Shown: piece after piece, positions 9,149 to 19,721 of the stretch
How the letters are laid out: every line of letters begins with the position of its first letter
Position numbering within the stretch: the first letter of the stretch is position 1
Source of the DNA: Ornithinimicrobium avium
GTDB lineage: Bacteria; Actinomycetota; Actinomycetes; Actinomycetales; Dermatophilaceae
Assembly (NCBI RefSeq): GCF_003351765.1
Contig: NZ_CP031229.1
Coordinates: forward strand, 1,426,001-1,490,000
Direction of reading: 5' to 3'
Length of the DNA stretch: 64,000 nucleotides
The notes under the pieces: model-generated
Told to the model about the DNA's origin: nothing
What the model saw: the letters and a program-made list of their open reading frames with translations, nothing else
Database searches by the model: none
Translations under genes and position numbers: made by a program

Positions 9149-9188
9149 GGTCAAGAGTGGGCCAGGAATCGGTAAAATCCTGGTCAAG
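9149..9188 (+). promoter_or_regulatory. Promoter of the BldC-like gene with flanking direct repeats
   Basis: TAAAAT at 9173-9178 is a good -10, unusually AT-rich for this DNA. Two copies of GGTCAAG (9149-9155 and 9182-9188) flank it, spaced 33 bp or three helical turns apart. The first copy sits at the -35 position. The arrangement suggests an operator, possibly autoregulatory; this is inference. Confidence 0.45.
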
Positions 9189-9208
9189 TCTGCGAAAGGA
9201 CCCCGGAC

Positions 9209-9430
9209 GTGCCCGCACCTCGCTTCCTCACCCTCACCGACGTCGCCGAGACCCTCAACGTCTCCCTGTCGCAGGTGAAGGCCCTCGTCCGCTCCGGGGA
9301 CCTCCTCGGCGTCAAGCTCGGGGGACGGGGCGTCTGGCGCGTGGAGAGCTCGGAGCTCGAGGCCTACATCCAGCGGATGTACGCCCAGACCCGCGAGAGC
9401 ATCCGTCAGGGATCGACCGAGCTGGACTGA
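9209..9430 (+). CDS. BldC/excisionase-type helix-turn-helix DNA-binding protein
   Basis: The 73-residue protein is a single MerR-type winged helix: FLTLTDVAETLNVSLSQVKA forms the helix-turn-helix and GVKLGGRGVWRVESSELEAY the wing and closing helix. Proteins of this size and layout include BldC of Streptomyces and phage excisionases. BldC binds direct repeats by head-to-tail assembly. There is no effector or dimerisation domain. The GTG start follows GAAAGGA by 8 nt. It is divergent from the SAF-ATPase pair and close to 10-bp direct repeats at 10162-10192; both are possible targets. No integrase is nearby, so a phage origin is not supported. Confidence 0.87.
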   Translation: MPAPRFLTLTDVAETLNVSLSQVKALVRSGDLLGVKLGGRGVWRVESSELEAYIQRMYAQTRESIRQGSTELD

Positions 9431-9496
9431 CCGCCGCCCGCGGCGAGGAGCCCGTCCGACGGCTCATCCGGTCCCGGCCGTCGGGCCCGGCCCCGC

Positions 9497-10057
9497 TCAG
9501 AGCCGGCGCACCATCGCCAGCGCCGCGTAGGGCAGGCTCACCCGGCCACGGACGGCCGCGGGCCGCCGCGGGGTGTCGTCCGCGTGCCGGCTCAGGTCGA
9601 GGTGGTCGGCCAGGACAGCGTCGATCGTGCCGCTGAGGTGGTCGCCCCAGCGGTCGTGGACACGGACCACCGCCCGGTCCCGGCTCACGGCCCGCAGTGC
9701 CGAGGCAAGCCCGAGACGACGGCCGGCCTCCTGGTCCGTGGCCACCCTCCGGGGCAGACCGTCGACGGAGGCGACGGCGGCGAGCGGCACGATGGCCTCC
9801 CGGCCCCGCCCCTCGAGCGAACCTCCGTGGTCGAGCAGCAGCCAGTCGGTGCCGGTGTCGCGCAGCAGCGCCTCGACCCGCCCGACGCCGACGACACCCA
9901 GCCGCAGCGTGCTGCCCTCCGCGGCCACCAGACGGGCGAGCAGCTGCACCTGGCCGCGCTCGGCCCGGGTGTGCTCGGCCACCTCCAGCACTCGCTCCCG
10001 CCGCTCGAGCTGCTCCTGCTGGGCGGCGAGGTCGGCGAACAGGTTCTCCCAGCGCAT
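9497..10057 (-). CDS. Hypothetical protein, 186 aa, conserved-looking
   Basis: The protein starts MRWENLFADLAAQQEQLERR with an amphipathic, coiled-coil-prone helix (residues 1-40). A mixed alpha/beta body follows, with strands at TLRLGVVGVGRVEALLRD and TDWLLLDHGGS, and the end is VSLPYAALAMVRRL. I recall similar small actinobacterial proteins starting MRWE/DxLFADLE, of unknown function, sometimes loosely labelled Fis-like; I do not assign one. The ATG at 10057 is chosen because it gives this familiar N-terminus, while upstream in-frame codons add a low-quality extension. It is divergent from the LysM gene. Confidence 0.72.
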   Translation of the reverse strand: MRWENLFADLAAQQEQLERRERVLEVAEHTRAERGQVQLLARLVAAEGSTLRLGVVGVGRVEALLRDTGTDWLLLDHGGSLEGRGREAIVPLAAVASVDGLPRRVATDQEAGRRLGLASALRAVSRDRAVVRVHDRWGDHLSGTIDAVLADHLDLSRHADDTPRRPAAVRGRVSLPYAALAMVRRL

Positions 10058-10161
10058 GGCCCCATCGTGCCAGGCCCGGCCCCGCTCGCCTCCGTTCCGT
10101 CCACAGCTCGCCCACCCAGGTTGCCATCCGCGATCGAACGGACGTAGATTGCCGTCATCAC

Positions 10162-10192
10162 ACGCAAACGTACGCAAATGAACGCACAAGCC
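10162..10192 (+). promoter_or_regulatory. Three tandem 10-bp direct repeats upstream of the LysM gene
   Basis: ACGCAAA occurs at 10162 and 10172 and ACGCACA at 10182, an exact 10-bp periodicity with each copy on the same DNA face. The array lies in the divergent region between 10057 and the LysM gene, just downstream of a TAGATT box at 10145-10150. Such phased iterons usually bind a polymerising or multimeric protein. The BldC-like regulator 750 bp away is a candidate, as BldC binds direct repeats. Confidence 0.45.
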
Positions 10193-10223
10193 TTAGGGCA
10201 CGGTGCACGAAGGGGTGATGACC

Positions 10224-11048
10224 ATGGTCGGGGCGTCGGCAAGGGCGGCCGCTCTGGGCGGAGCGGCGACGGTCGCGACGGGATGGCTCGCGTGGTGGCT
10301 CGCGAGCGGGACGGTCGCCCACTGGCCCGGAGCGCTGAGGACGGTCGCGGTCGAGGAGTCCTTCACCGCGCTTGTCTGCGCGGCGGCTGCCGCCGTCGCC
10401 GGCTGGGCTGCTCTCCTGCTGGCGAGGGCGACCATCGCCCTGGCGGCAGACGCGGTCCGCGGGCGGCAGGTCGGAGCACGCGGCGGGCTGACCGGCCGGC
10501 TCACGGCGGGCCTGCTGCTGGCCGCCACCCTGGGCGCGGCGCAGGCGGGCGCGGTCTCCGCTGCCCCGGTGGCCACTGCGCAGTCCGTGCCGGTCGCACG
10601 GTCCGCGGGGCTCGCAGAGGCCGCGCCGGGCGTCGCTGCGGCGACCTCCCCGGTCCCCTCAGGCTCGGCGATGCCCGCACGCTCGGGGGTCACGACCATG
10701 ATGGGATCGACTGCTGATGACGTCGGTGCCGTCGAGGTGCCCGTGCCGGGATGGACCCCGACGGCCGCCGCACGCTCACCTCGCACGGGCACGGTCGGCG
10801 AGGTCGGCCTGGTCAGCACCGCTCCGGGCGCATCGCGACCTGCTGCGGACGAGGTGGTCGTGGTCCATGCCGGCGACACCCTGTGGGACATCGCGGCCCG
10901 TGCCCTGGGCGAGCGGGCCACCGACCAGGACGTCGCCGAGGCGTGGCCGCGGTGGTACGCCGCGAACCGCGCCACGATCGGCGAGGACCCCGACCTCATC
11001 AGGCCCGGCCAGCAGCTGGTGGCACCGACCGAGGAGGGCGACCGGTGA
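10224..11048 (+). CDS. LysM domain membrane protein
   Basis: About 275 residues. The N-terminal part has hydrophobic segments at roughly 10-28, 46-72 and 95-118 (last one GLLLAATLGAAQAGAVSAA), followed by a Pro/Thr/Ala-rich stretch. A C-terminal LysM domain (VVVHAGDTLWDIAARALGER to IRPGQQLVAP) is likely to bind peptidoglycan outside the cell. The ATG at 10224 lies 8 nt after AAGGGG; an ATG at 10218 and a GTG at 10203 are in frame but less well placed. The stop overlaps the GTG of the Rv3235-like gene by 4 nt, indicating coupling. A LysM gene paired with an Rv3235-like gene before secA is a common actinobacterial arrangement. Confidence 0.83.
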   Translation: MVGASARAAALGGAATVATGWLAWWLASGTVAHWPGALRTVAVEESFTALVCAAAAAVAGWAALLLARATIALAADAVRGRQVGARGGLTGRLTAGLLLAATLGAAQAGAVSAAPVATAQSVPVARSAGLAEAAPGVAAATSPVPSGSAMPARSGVTTMMGSTADDVGAVEVPVPGWTPTAAARSPRTGTVGEVGLVSTAPGASRPAADEVVVVHAGDTLWDIAARALGERATDQDVAEAWPRWYAANRATIGEDPDLIRPGQQLVAPTEEGDR

Positions 11049-11668
11049 GCACCGCACCGGGCACCGGCACGGCCGTCGTCGAGGGCACCAGCGCCCTGGC
11101 CAGCCCCGGCACCCTGCCGCGGACGGGCTCCGCGCCGGCCAGCGGTGATGCACCGCGCACCGCACCACCGGTCCTGCGCGTGCTGCCGGCCCCGAGCACC
11201 GACCCGGCGTCCGAGGGGCTGGACTGGGGCGGGGCCGAGCCCCCGGCGCCCTCCCCCTTCGTGCAGGGGCGCCTGCCCGTCGACCTGCGCCCCGGCCCCG
11301 ACGACGACGCCTTCTTCGGTCCTCAGCCCACCGCGACCCCGGACCTGCCCGAGGCCACGGCCTGGGCCAGGCGAATGGTCCAGGCGCTCCTGGAGACCTA
11401 CGACGGCACGCGTCGGGCCGACCAGCTCTCCCGGTGGGTGACCCCCGAGATACGGGACCGCGCCCGCCGGCGGGGACTGCTGGCCCGGCGGCGTGGGCGG
11501 CGCACCACCCGGCCACCGGTGGTGCGTTCCATCCACCCGACCTTCCCCGCCGAGGGGGTCTGCGAGATCTCCGCCGTCGTCTGGGCCGAGGGCAAGGTCC
11601 GGGCCATGGCGCTGCGGATGACGGGTGTGGACGGGCGCTGGTTGATCAGCGCTCTCGAGGTCGGCTGA
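11045..11668 (+). CDS. Rv3235 family protein
   Basis: This 207-residue protein has a disordered N-terminal half rich in Pro, Ala, Thr and Asp (residues 1-100) and a compact C-terminal domain. The domain runs from ATAWARRMVQALLETYDGTR (a helix) through PEIRDRARRRGLLARRR to strands VRSIHPTFPAEGVCEISAVV and VRAMALRMTGVDGRWLISAL. The last part has an NTF2/SecA-accessory look and matches the Rv3235 family of small actinobacterial proteins found beside secA. Function is unknown. The GTG start overlaps the LysM stop by 4 nt. It is convergent with secA across a hairpin at 11700-11725. Confidence 0.82.
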   Translation: MSTAPGTGTAVVEGTSALASPGTLPRTGSAPASGDAPRTAPPVLRVLPAPSTDPASEGLDWGGAEPPAPSPFVQGRLPVDLRPGPDDDAFFGPQPTATPDLPEATAWARRMVQALLETYDGTRRADQLSRWVTPEIRDRARRRGLLARRRGRRTTRPPVVRSIHPTFPAEGVCEISAVVWAEGKVRAMALRMTGVDGRWLISALEVG

Positions 11669-11699
11669 GCTGCCGCAAGGTCGCACGGGAGCGAGCGAG

Positions 11700-11725
11700 C
11701 GGGCCGGACGACGCCCGTCCGCCCG
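11700..11725. terminator. Bidirectional hairpin between the Rv3235-like gene and secA
   Basis: CGGGCCGGACG (11700-11710) pairs with CGTCCGCCCG (11716-11725) across a 5-nt loop with one bulged base. There is no U tract, as is usual for terminators in very GC-rich actinobacteria. Its position between convergent genes supports the call. Confidence 0.5.
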
Positions 11726-11727
11726 CG

Positions 11728-14448
<2,721 letters not shown>

Positions 14449-14460
14449 CCGCCTAGGCTA
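14449..14460 (-). promoter_or_regulatory. Leaderless-type promoter of secA
   Basis: On the minus strand TAGCCT (14460 to 14455) is followed by AGGCGG and then the GTG start at 14448, a 6-nt spacing. Confidence 0.5.
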
Positions 14461-14529
14461 ACCGGCCGTCCTGCCAGGACGCGCACAGCCGGGGGCCGCA
14501 CGGAGGTATGGGGTGGCGCAGGGACGGCG

Positions 14530-14568
14530 GACGGGGTGCGGGCGACCTGTGGTCACCCGCACCCCGTC
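14530..14568. terminator. Long hairpin downstream of the CWB2 nuclease gene
   Basis: GACGGGGTGCGGG (14530-14542) pairs perfectly with CCCGCACCCCGTC (14556-14568). The loop itself can close further by GACC/GGTC. It starts 11 bases past the nuclease stop, so it most likely ends that transcript. There is no U tract. Confidence 0.7.
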
Positions 14569-14578
14569 ACGGAGAGGA

Positions 14579-17500
14579 TCAGGGTTGTGCGGCCCAGTCC
14601 TCCAGCGCCTGCTGGACCTCGGAGGAGACGGCTGTCGTCCCGCCGAGAACCACGACCCGGCTCGGAGCCAGCCGGTCGAGCTCGGCCAGCAGGCCGGCCG
14701 GCAGCTCATCCGGTCGGGTCAGCAGCACCGGCGCATCGACCGCACCGGCGTAGGCCGCACCCGTCAGGGCGTCGGGGAACTTCCGGCCCGAGGCCACCAG
14801 GACCACGTCGCTGGACTCCACGAACCTCGTGGAGACAGCGATTGCCGTCTGGTAGCGGTCATCTCCGAAGATCCGCTCGATGTCGGAGTCGACGGCGGCG
14901 CGGACCTGGTCCAGGACCGCGTCCGTCACCGCCGACTCGCCACCGAGGACGACCACCCGCGAGGGGTCCATCTCGACCAGGGCGTCCGCCGTCGCGGCAG
15001 GGAGTCGGTCGGTGCGGGTCAGCAGCACCGGGCTGCCGAGGCTGCCGGCCGCCGCCGAGCCCGTGAGCGCATCGGCGAAGGCACCCTGGTTGCCCGCGGC
15101 CAGGAAGACCACGTCCTGACCGGCCGGGTCGAACAGGTCAGCGAGCATCGCCGCGGTGTCGTACCGGTCCTGACCCGGCACCCGGACGACGTCGCCGTAC
15201 TGCTGGAGCTCGGTCTCGACCGAGGCGTTCACCGCGGAGGTCCCGCCGAGCAGCACGATGTCGGCCGGGCTGATCGCCTCGAGCAGCGAGGCCGTGGCGG
15301 CAGGCAGCCGGTCGGTCCTGGTCAGCAGGACCGGCGCAGCCGAGCCGTCGGGAGCGCTGGCCATGCCGGCCATGCCCTCGGGGAGCAGTCCGTTGGCGGC
15401 CGGCGAGGCGCCCACGAGCGCGTCCGCGGCGGCCAGGCCGGACGCCACGTAGACCGTGTTGACTTCGCCGAACTGCTCGGCGACCTTCGCGGCCGTTCCG
15501 TAGCGGTCGTCGCCGCCCCAACGGTCGACCTCGACCGAGGGCGGGGCGACCACGCCCAGCTCTAGCCCGACCAGGACCGGGTCGTGGTCGCTGGACCGGT
15601 AGGCGTCCGGCGCCCAGAGGACGTCCTGAGCCGGCGGCTTGAACGACATGTCGTAGTCCAGGACGCTGGGCTCGTCGGCGTTGATGTGCCACGCCTGCGC
15701 TCCGGTGACCTTGTCGTCGAGCGACGCGCTGGCCATGGCGTAGTCCAGGTAGCCGAGCATGCCGTCGAAGACGTAGCTGTAGGCGAACTCACCCACGTGC
15801 TCCAGGAGCAGGTCGGAGAAGCCGTCTGCCTTCAGGGCGTCGATCGGGTCCTCCTTGTCGTAGGAGTTCAGGTCGCCGATGATCAGCACGTCGTCGGTGC
15901 CGGTCTCCGTCGGGTCGCCGTTCGCCCAGTCGCCGAGGGCGTCGGCCGCGTTCGTCCTGGTGAGGTTGCAGTTGCCCTGGCCGTCCGGGTCCTGCGGGTC
16001 ACCGACGTCGTCGCAGGCCGAGCCCTTGGACTTCAGGTGGTTGACGACCACGGTGACCTGTCCGTCGTTCTCCAGATCGGCGAAGGTCTGCGCGAGCGCC
16101 GGCCGGTTCTTGTCGTCCAGGAAGCGTGCGTCGACGGTGGAGTCGAGGATCGCGAAGTCACCGACCGGCTCCACCAGCTCGGGCTGGTAGATGAACGCCG
16201 TGGTGATGGCGTCGGTGCCGATCTTGCCCGTGGGCACGTAGTCCCAGCGGTCCTCACCGGCGGCCGCGTTGAGCGCCTCGACGAGGGCGCTGACCGCGAC
16301 GTCGCCGTTGTTCTCGATCTCGATCAGGCCGACGACGTCGGCGTCCATGGCGTTGATGGCAGCGACGATCTTGGCCTGCTGACGCGCGAACTCCTCCGGC
16401 GTGTCCGCACCGCGCGCGTTCGGGTCCTGCGAGGTCAGGGTGGTGAAGTAGTTCAGCACGTTGAACGACCCCACGGTCGTGGTGCCGCCGACCTCCGGGA
16501 CGGCAGGTCGCGGGTTGGCCGCGGTGTAGGTCGCGCCCTCGGTGGGTTGGATCCGCCACAGGTTGAAGCGGTAGTCCAGCACGCCGGTCGCGTCGGTCAC
16601 CAGGTCCCCGCCGCGGAAGCGGTTGTCCAGGGTGAATGCCTCACCGTTCGGGTGCCGCAGGAAGGCCGGGTTCTGGCCGCTCAGCCCGTCGTCCAGGGTG
16701 ATCCGGTTGGCGGCGTTGTACTCCGCCAGGGCGGCCGCCTCGGCCGAGCCGGGCTCGTAGACGGCGGTCGGCTGGTACTGCCGCAGCATGTCGTCGCCGA
16801 GACCGAGGACGATCTCGCCGTACCGGCCGTAGCCGTAGTACTCCTGGATCGCCAGGTCCTGGGGGAAGGTGATGTACATGCTCTCGTACGGCTCGTGGTC
16901 GACCAGCGGCATCGTCACCTCGGTCGGCTCCGGCAGCTGCGTCTCCGACGCGCAGACCTCGTAGCTGGGGTCGGCGAGCTGGGTCACGGTGAAAGCTTCC
17001 TTGGCGGTCCCGGTCACGGCGACCTCGTCACCGACCGAGACGTCAGCCGGACCGTCGGTGAAGACGAAGATGCCGTCCGAGGTGGCGGGGTCGGTGTCAC
17101 CGTCGTCCTGGAGGAAGAAGCCCTTGAAGTCGGGGAAGTACCCCACGACCGTGCCGCGCACGGTCACCGACGCGCCAGGCATCGGCGTGGAGGCCCCGCT
17201 GCCCTGGACCGCGCCGACGAGCGTCAGGTCCGTGACGTCACACACCTGGGCGCCGGGGTCTCCGGGGTCTTCGCCGCCGCCCTCCGAGTTGCGGATGCCG
17301 AAGGTCGCGGCGATCGGGCCGGTCCAGACGCCGGCGATCTTCTGCAGCGAGTGGCCGACCGGTGTCGACGAACCCTCCTGGACGCCGATGTCGGTGCTCG
17401 TCCGGCCGTCGGCCGGCCCGCCGAGCGCGGTCATGGTGCCCTCGTAGGAGAGGAACTCGACCACGTTGCCGGCGGCGTCCACCAGGGCGATGCCGTCCGG

Positions 17501-18292
17501 CGCGCCGTTCTGGATCCCGTTCTCCGGGTAGTTGACGACCACCACCCCTGCGTCCGGCACGGTGCCGGTGAGGGCGTCGGTGTCGTAGACGGCGCCGTTG
17601 TCCCCGTTGTAGAGCACGACCGACCAGCCGGTCAGGTCCGAACCGACCGGGGCCTGCACCTCGATCGCCTCACCGACGTCGGTGCTGGCGTTGTCGTAGT
17701 GGATCTCGCTGATGAACGCGGAGACGGGCCCCGGGTCGGCCCCTCCTCCACCCCCGTTGATCATGCCGAAGCTGGAGGTTGCCGGGCCGGTCCAGACGCC
17801 GTCGATCTTCTGCAGCGAGTGGCCGACCGGTGTCGACGAACCCTCCTGGACGCCGATGTCGGTGCTCGTCCGGCCGTCGGCCGGCCCGCCGAGCGCGGTC
17901 ATGGTGCCCTCGTAGGAGAGGAACTCCACCACTCCGCCTGCGGCGTCCACCAGGGCGATGCCGTCCGGCGCGCCGTTCTGGATCCCGTTCTCCGGGTAGT
18001 TGACGACCACCACCCCTGCGTCCGGCACGGTGCCGGTGAGGGCGTCGGTGTCGTAGACGGCGCCGTTGTCCCCGTTGTAGAGCACGACCGACCAGCCGGT
18101 CAGGTCCGAACCGACCGGGGCCTGCACCTCGATCGCCTCACCGACGTCGGTGCTGGCGTTGTCGTAGTGGATCTCACTGATGAAGACGTCGCCGTCTGCG
18201 GCGGTCGCCGCGATCGGGGTCAGAACGCTGGCCAGGAGCGCTACCGCTCCTGCCACCGCGACGCCCGTTCTTGGCCGGGAGGAATGCCTCAT
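14579..18292 (-). CDS. Secreted ExeM/NucH-type endonuclease with lamin-tail domains and CWB2 repeats
   Basis: A 1237-residue exported nuclease. After a signal peptide (MRHSSRPRTG then VAVAGAVALLASVLTPIAAT, cleavage near ATAA/DGD) come two near-identical lamin-tail-like domains (each ISEIHYDNASTDVGEAIEV, period 157 residues), an OB-type domain (VRGTVVGYFPDFKGFFLQDD), and an endonuclease/exonuclease/phosphatase domain. The latter shows GSFNVLNYFTTL, IEIENNGD, VVVNHLKSKGSACDD, IIGDLNSYDKEDP and SSDHDPVLV. At the C-terminus are three CWB2 repeats (each with DRYGTA/DRYDTA/DRYQTA, FADALTG-type and VVLGG motifs) expected to hold it on the wall. The ATG at 18292 has AGAAGGA upstream; an ATG 18 nt earlier lacks one. 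It probably degrades environmental DNA. Confidence 0.9.
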   Translation of the reverse strand: MRHSSRPRTGVAVAGAVALLASVLTPIAATAADGDVFISEIHYDNASTDVGEAIEVQAPVGSDLTGWSVVLYNGDNGAVYDTDALTGTVPDAGVVVVNYPENGIQNGAPDGIALVDAAGGVVEFLSYEGTMTALGGPADGRTSTDIGVQEGSSTPVGHSLQKIDGVWTGPATSSFGMINGGGGGADPGPVSAFISEIHYDNASTDVGEAIEVQAPVGSDLTGWSVVLYNGDNGAVYDTDALTGTVPDAGVVVVNYPENGIQNGAPDGIALVDAAGNVVEFLSYEGTMTALGGPADGRTSTDIGVQEGSSTPVGHSLQKIAGVWTGPIAATFGIRNSEGGGEDPGDPGAQVCDVTDLTLVGAVQGSGASTPMPGASVTVRGTVVGYFPDFKGFFLQDDGDTDPATSDGIFVFTDGPADVSVGDEVAVTGTAKEAFTVTQLADPSYEVCASETQLPEPTEVTMPLVDHEPYESMYITFPQDLAIQEYYGYGRYGEIVLGLGDDMLRQYQPTAVYEPGSAEAAALAEYNAANRITLDDGLSGQNPAFLRHPNGEAFTLDNRFRGGDLVTDATGVLDYRFNLWRIQPTEGATYTAANPRPAVPEVGGTTTVGSFNVLNYFTTLTSQDPNARGADTPEEFARQQAKIVAAINAMDADVVGLIEIENNGDVAVSALVEALNAAAGEDRWDYVPTGKIGTDAITTAFIYQPELVEPVGDFAILDSTVDARFLDDKNRPALAQTFADLENDGQVTVVVNHLKSKGSACDDVGDPQDPDGQGNCNLTRTNAADALGDWANGDPTETGTDDVLIIGDLNSYDKEDPIDALKADGFSDLLLEHVGEFAYSYVFDGMLGYLDYAMASASLDDKVTGAQAWHINADEPSVLDYDMSFKPPAQDVLWAPDAYRSSDHDPVLVGLELGVVAPPSVEVDRWGGDDRYGTAAKVAEQFGEVNTVYVASGLAAADALVGASPAANGLLPEGMAGMASAPDGSAAPVLLTRTDRLPAATASLLEAISPADIVLLGGTSAVNASVETELQQYGDVVRVPGQDRYDTAAMLADLFDPAGQDVVFLAAGNQGAFADALTGSAAAGSLGSPVLLTRTDRLPAATADALVEMDPSRVVVLGGESAVTDAVLDQVRAAVDSDIERIFGDDRYQTAIAVSTRFVESSDVVLVASGRKFPDALTGAAYAGAVDAPVLLTRPDELPAGLLAELDRLAPSRVVVLGGTTAVSSEVQQALEDWAAQP
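17241..17711. repeat. Second copy of a 471-bp tandem duplication (lamin-tail domain)
   Basis: This block repeats the following 471 bp within the nuclease gene. About 400 bp of the two units are almost identical at DNA level, including silent positions. The few differences cluster at the unit edges and around one variable spot (NVVEF against GVVEF). Confidence 0.8.
17712..18182. repeat. First copy of a 471-bp tandem duplication (lamin-tail domain)
   Basis: This is the N-terminal lamin-tail-like unit of the nuclease, near-identical to 17241-17711. Boundaries are approximate. Confidence 0.8.
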
Positions 18293-18344
18293 TGCACGGG
18301 TCCTTCTCATTCGGGGAGGGGTGGGCGCAGCGTCGCACCCATCC

Positions 18345-18357
18345 GGACACTATGTCC
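18345..18357 (-). promoter_or_regulatory. Palindrome overlapping the -10 of the CWB2 nuclease gene
   Basis: GGACA-CTA-TGTCC is a perfect inverted repeat. On the minus strand it contains TAGTGT (18352 to 18347), a TANNNT -10 that would give a leader of about 48 nt. A repressor bound here would block the promoter. No candidate repressor is adjacent. Confidence 0.4.
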
Positions 18358-18408
18358 CACGGAGGTGCCCGTCCGCTCGAATCGACGTCGGCGTGGTGCG
18401 CAACCGGA

Positions 18409-19628
18409 TCACCGGTCGGCGAGGTCGATCCTCGTCAGCCCCAGCCAGTCGGCCATCGAGGCGAGCTCCTCCTCCAGCGCCGGCTGCGCCCGCGCCCGGT
18501 CGACACCGGTCTCCCAGTGCAGCGCGCGGACCAGAAGACGACCGGCCGCGCGGTCGGCCTTGAGGTCCACCCTGGCGACCAGCTCCTCGTCGAGCAGGAA
18601 GGGCAGCACGTAGTAGCCATGGACGCGCTGCGGCGCCGGGACGTAGATCTCCAGCCGGTAGCGCATCCCCCACAGCGCCTCGGTGCGGTCGCGCTGCCAG
18701 ACGAGCGGGTCGAACGGGCTGAGCAGAGCGGCCCCGGGCACCGTGCGAGGGACCCGCGCCCCGACCTGGCGCCAGACCGGCCGGTCGGTCCAGCCCGGCA
18801 CCCTGACCTGCTCGGCCTCCTCGCGCGCCTCGAGCTGGGCGAGCCCGCGCCCGACCCGGGGCCCCCGCAGCCGGAAGTAGTCGGCCAGGCAGCGCTGGGT
18901 TCCCAGCCCGTGCGCCCGCAGCTACAGGGCGAGCAGCTCGGTGAACGCGGCCTGGGGGTCCTCCTCGAGCAGCTCGTCCCGTCGTGCGACCAGCTCGGGG
19001 GCAGGACGAGGGCCGGCACGGCATACCTGCGCTCGAAGGCGGGCGTGCGACCGGCGGAGGTGATCTGACCGGACCGGAAGAGCAGCTCCAGACAGCGCTT
19101 GACGGCCGTCCAGTTCCAGCCCCACTCCCCGCCCCGGCGTTCTGCGCCGTGCGGCAGGTGGACCTCCACCTCCCGGGAGGTCAGCGGGCCGTGCTCGGCG
19201 ACGGTGGTCAGGACCGCGTCGAGCAGCCCGGGATGAGTCTGCGCCACCGACCGGCTCCACGCCCGGTGCCGCGCCTGGTCCATCCGGAAGGCCAGCAACG
19301 GCCACGTCGTCGGCGGCAGGAGCGAGGCCTCGTGCGCCCAGTACTCGACGAGGTCGCGCGGTCGGCGCGAGCGCGGCCCGGATCCGTCGCGGGCCCGGTC
19401 CAGCAGCGCGGTGTCGTAGGGGCCGAGGCGGGAGAAGAAGGGGAGGTACTGCGAGCGGGTGAGCACGTTGACGCTGTCGATCTGCACGAGCTGCATCCGA
19501 CCGACCGCCCTGGTCAGGTGCCGCGCCGTCGCCGCACCGGGTGCGGGACGCGCGTCGGCGAACCCCTGCGCCACCAGGGCGAGGCGGCGTGCCTGGGCGA
19601 CGCTGAGCGTGGGGACCGACCTGCTCAT
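18409..19628 (-). pseudogene. Broken winged-helix DNA glycosylase, YcaQ/AlkX family
   Basis: The protein would belong to the winged-helix family that includes YcaQ, which unhooks DNA crosslinks. The first part (MSRSVPTLSVAQARRLALVA to RRYAVPALVLPP) is in one frame and has the family marks LVQIDSVNVLTRSQYLPFFS and HEASLLP. At the C5 run near 19000 the reading frame shifts; the next frame continues with PELVARRDELLEEDPQAAF. That frame meets an in-frame TAG at 18922-18924, then carries on with LRAHGLGTQRCLADYFRLRG to the natural end at 18409 (FDPLVWQRDRTEALWGMRYR, YYVLPFLLDEELVARVDLKA). Two independent lesions argue for real decay rather than one sequencing error. The coding look of both parts suggests it is recent. 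Confidence 0.85.
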
Positions 19629-19668
19629 GGCGAGCCACTGTGCCACGCGCTGGTCACATGCGCGCGGG

Positions 19669-19706
19669 CGCGGGGCCCGTCACCGCTGGTGGTGACGGGC
19701 CCCGCG
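19669..19706. terminator. hpf: Strong hairpin downstream of hpf
   Basis: A 16-bp stem (19669-19684 with 19691-19706, core CGGGGCCCGTCACC) closes a 6-nt loop. It lies 16 bases past the hpf stop and before the start of the broken glycosylase gene, so it separates the two. There is no U tract. Confidence 0.75.
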
Positions 19707-19721
19707 GGGACCGGGCGGGGG

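Noticed and set aside
9209..9430. Prophage or integrative element marked by an excisionase-like gene.
   Set aside because: No integrase, attachment repeats, tRNA or phage genes are nearby, and such small regulators are normal chromosomal genes in actinobacteria.
18922..18924. Stop-codon readthrough or special amino acid at the TAG in the YcaQ-like gene.
   Set aside because: There is also a frameshift upstream and no recoding structure, so simple decay is the better explanation.
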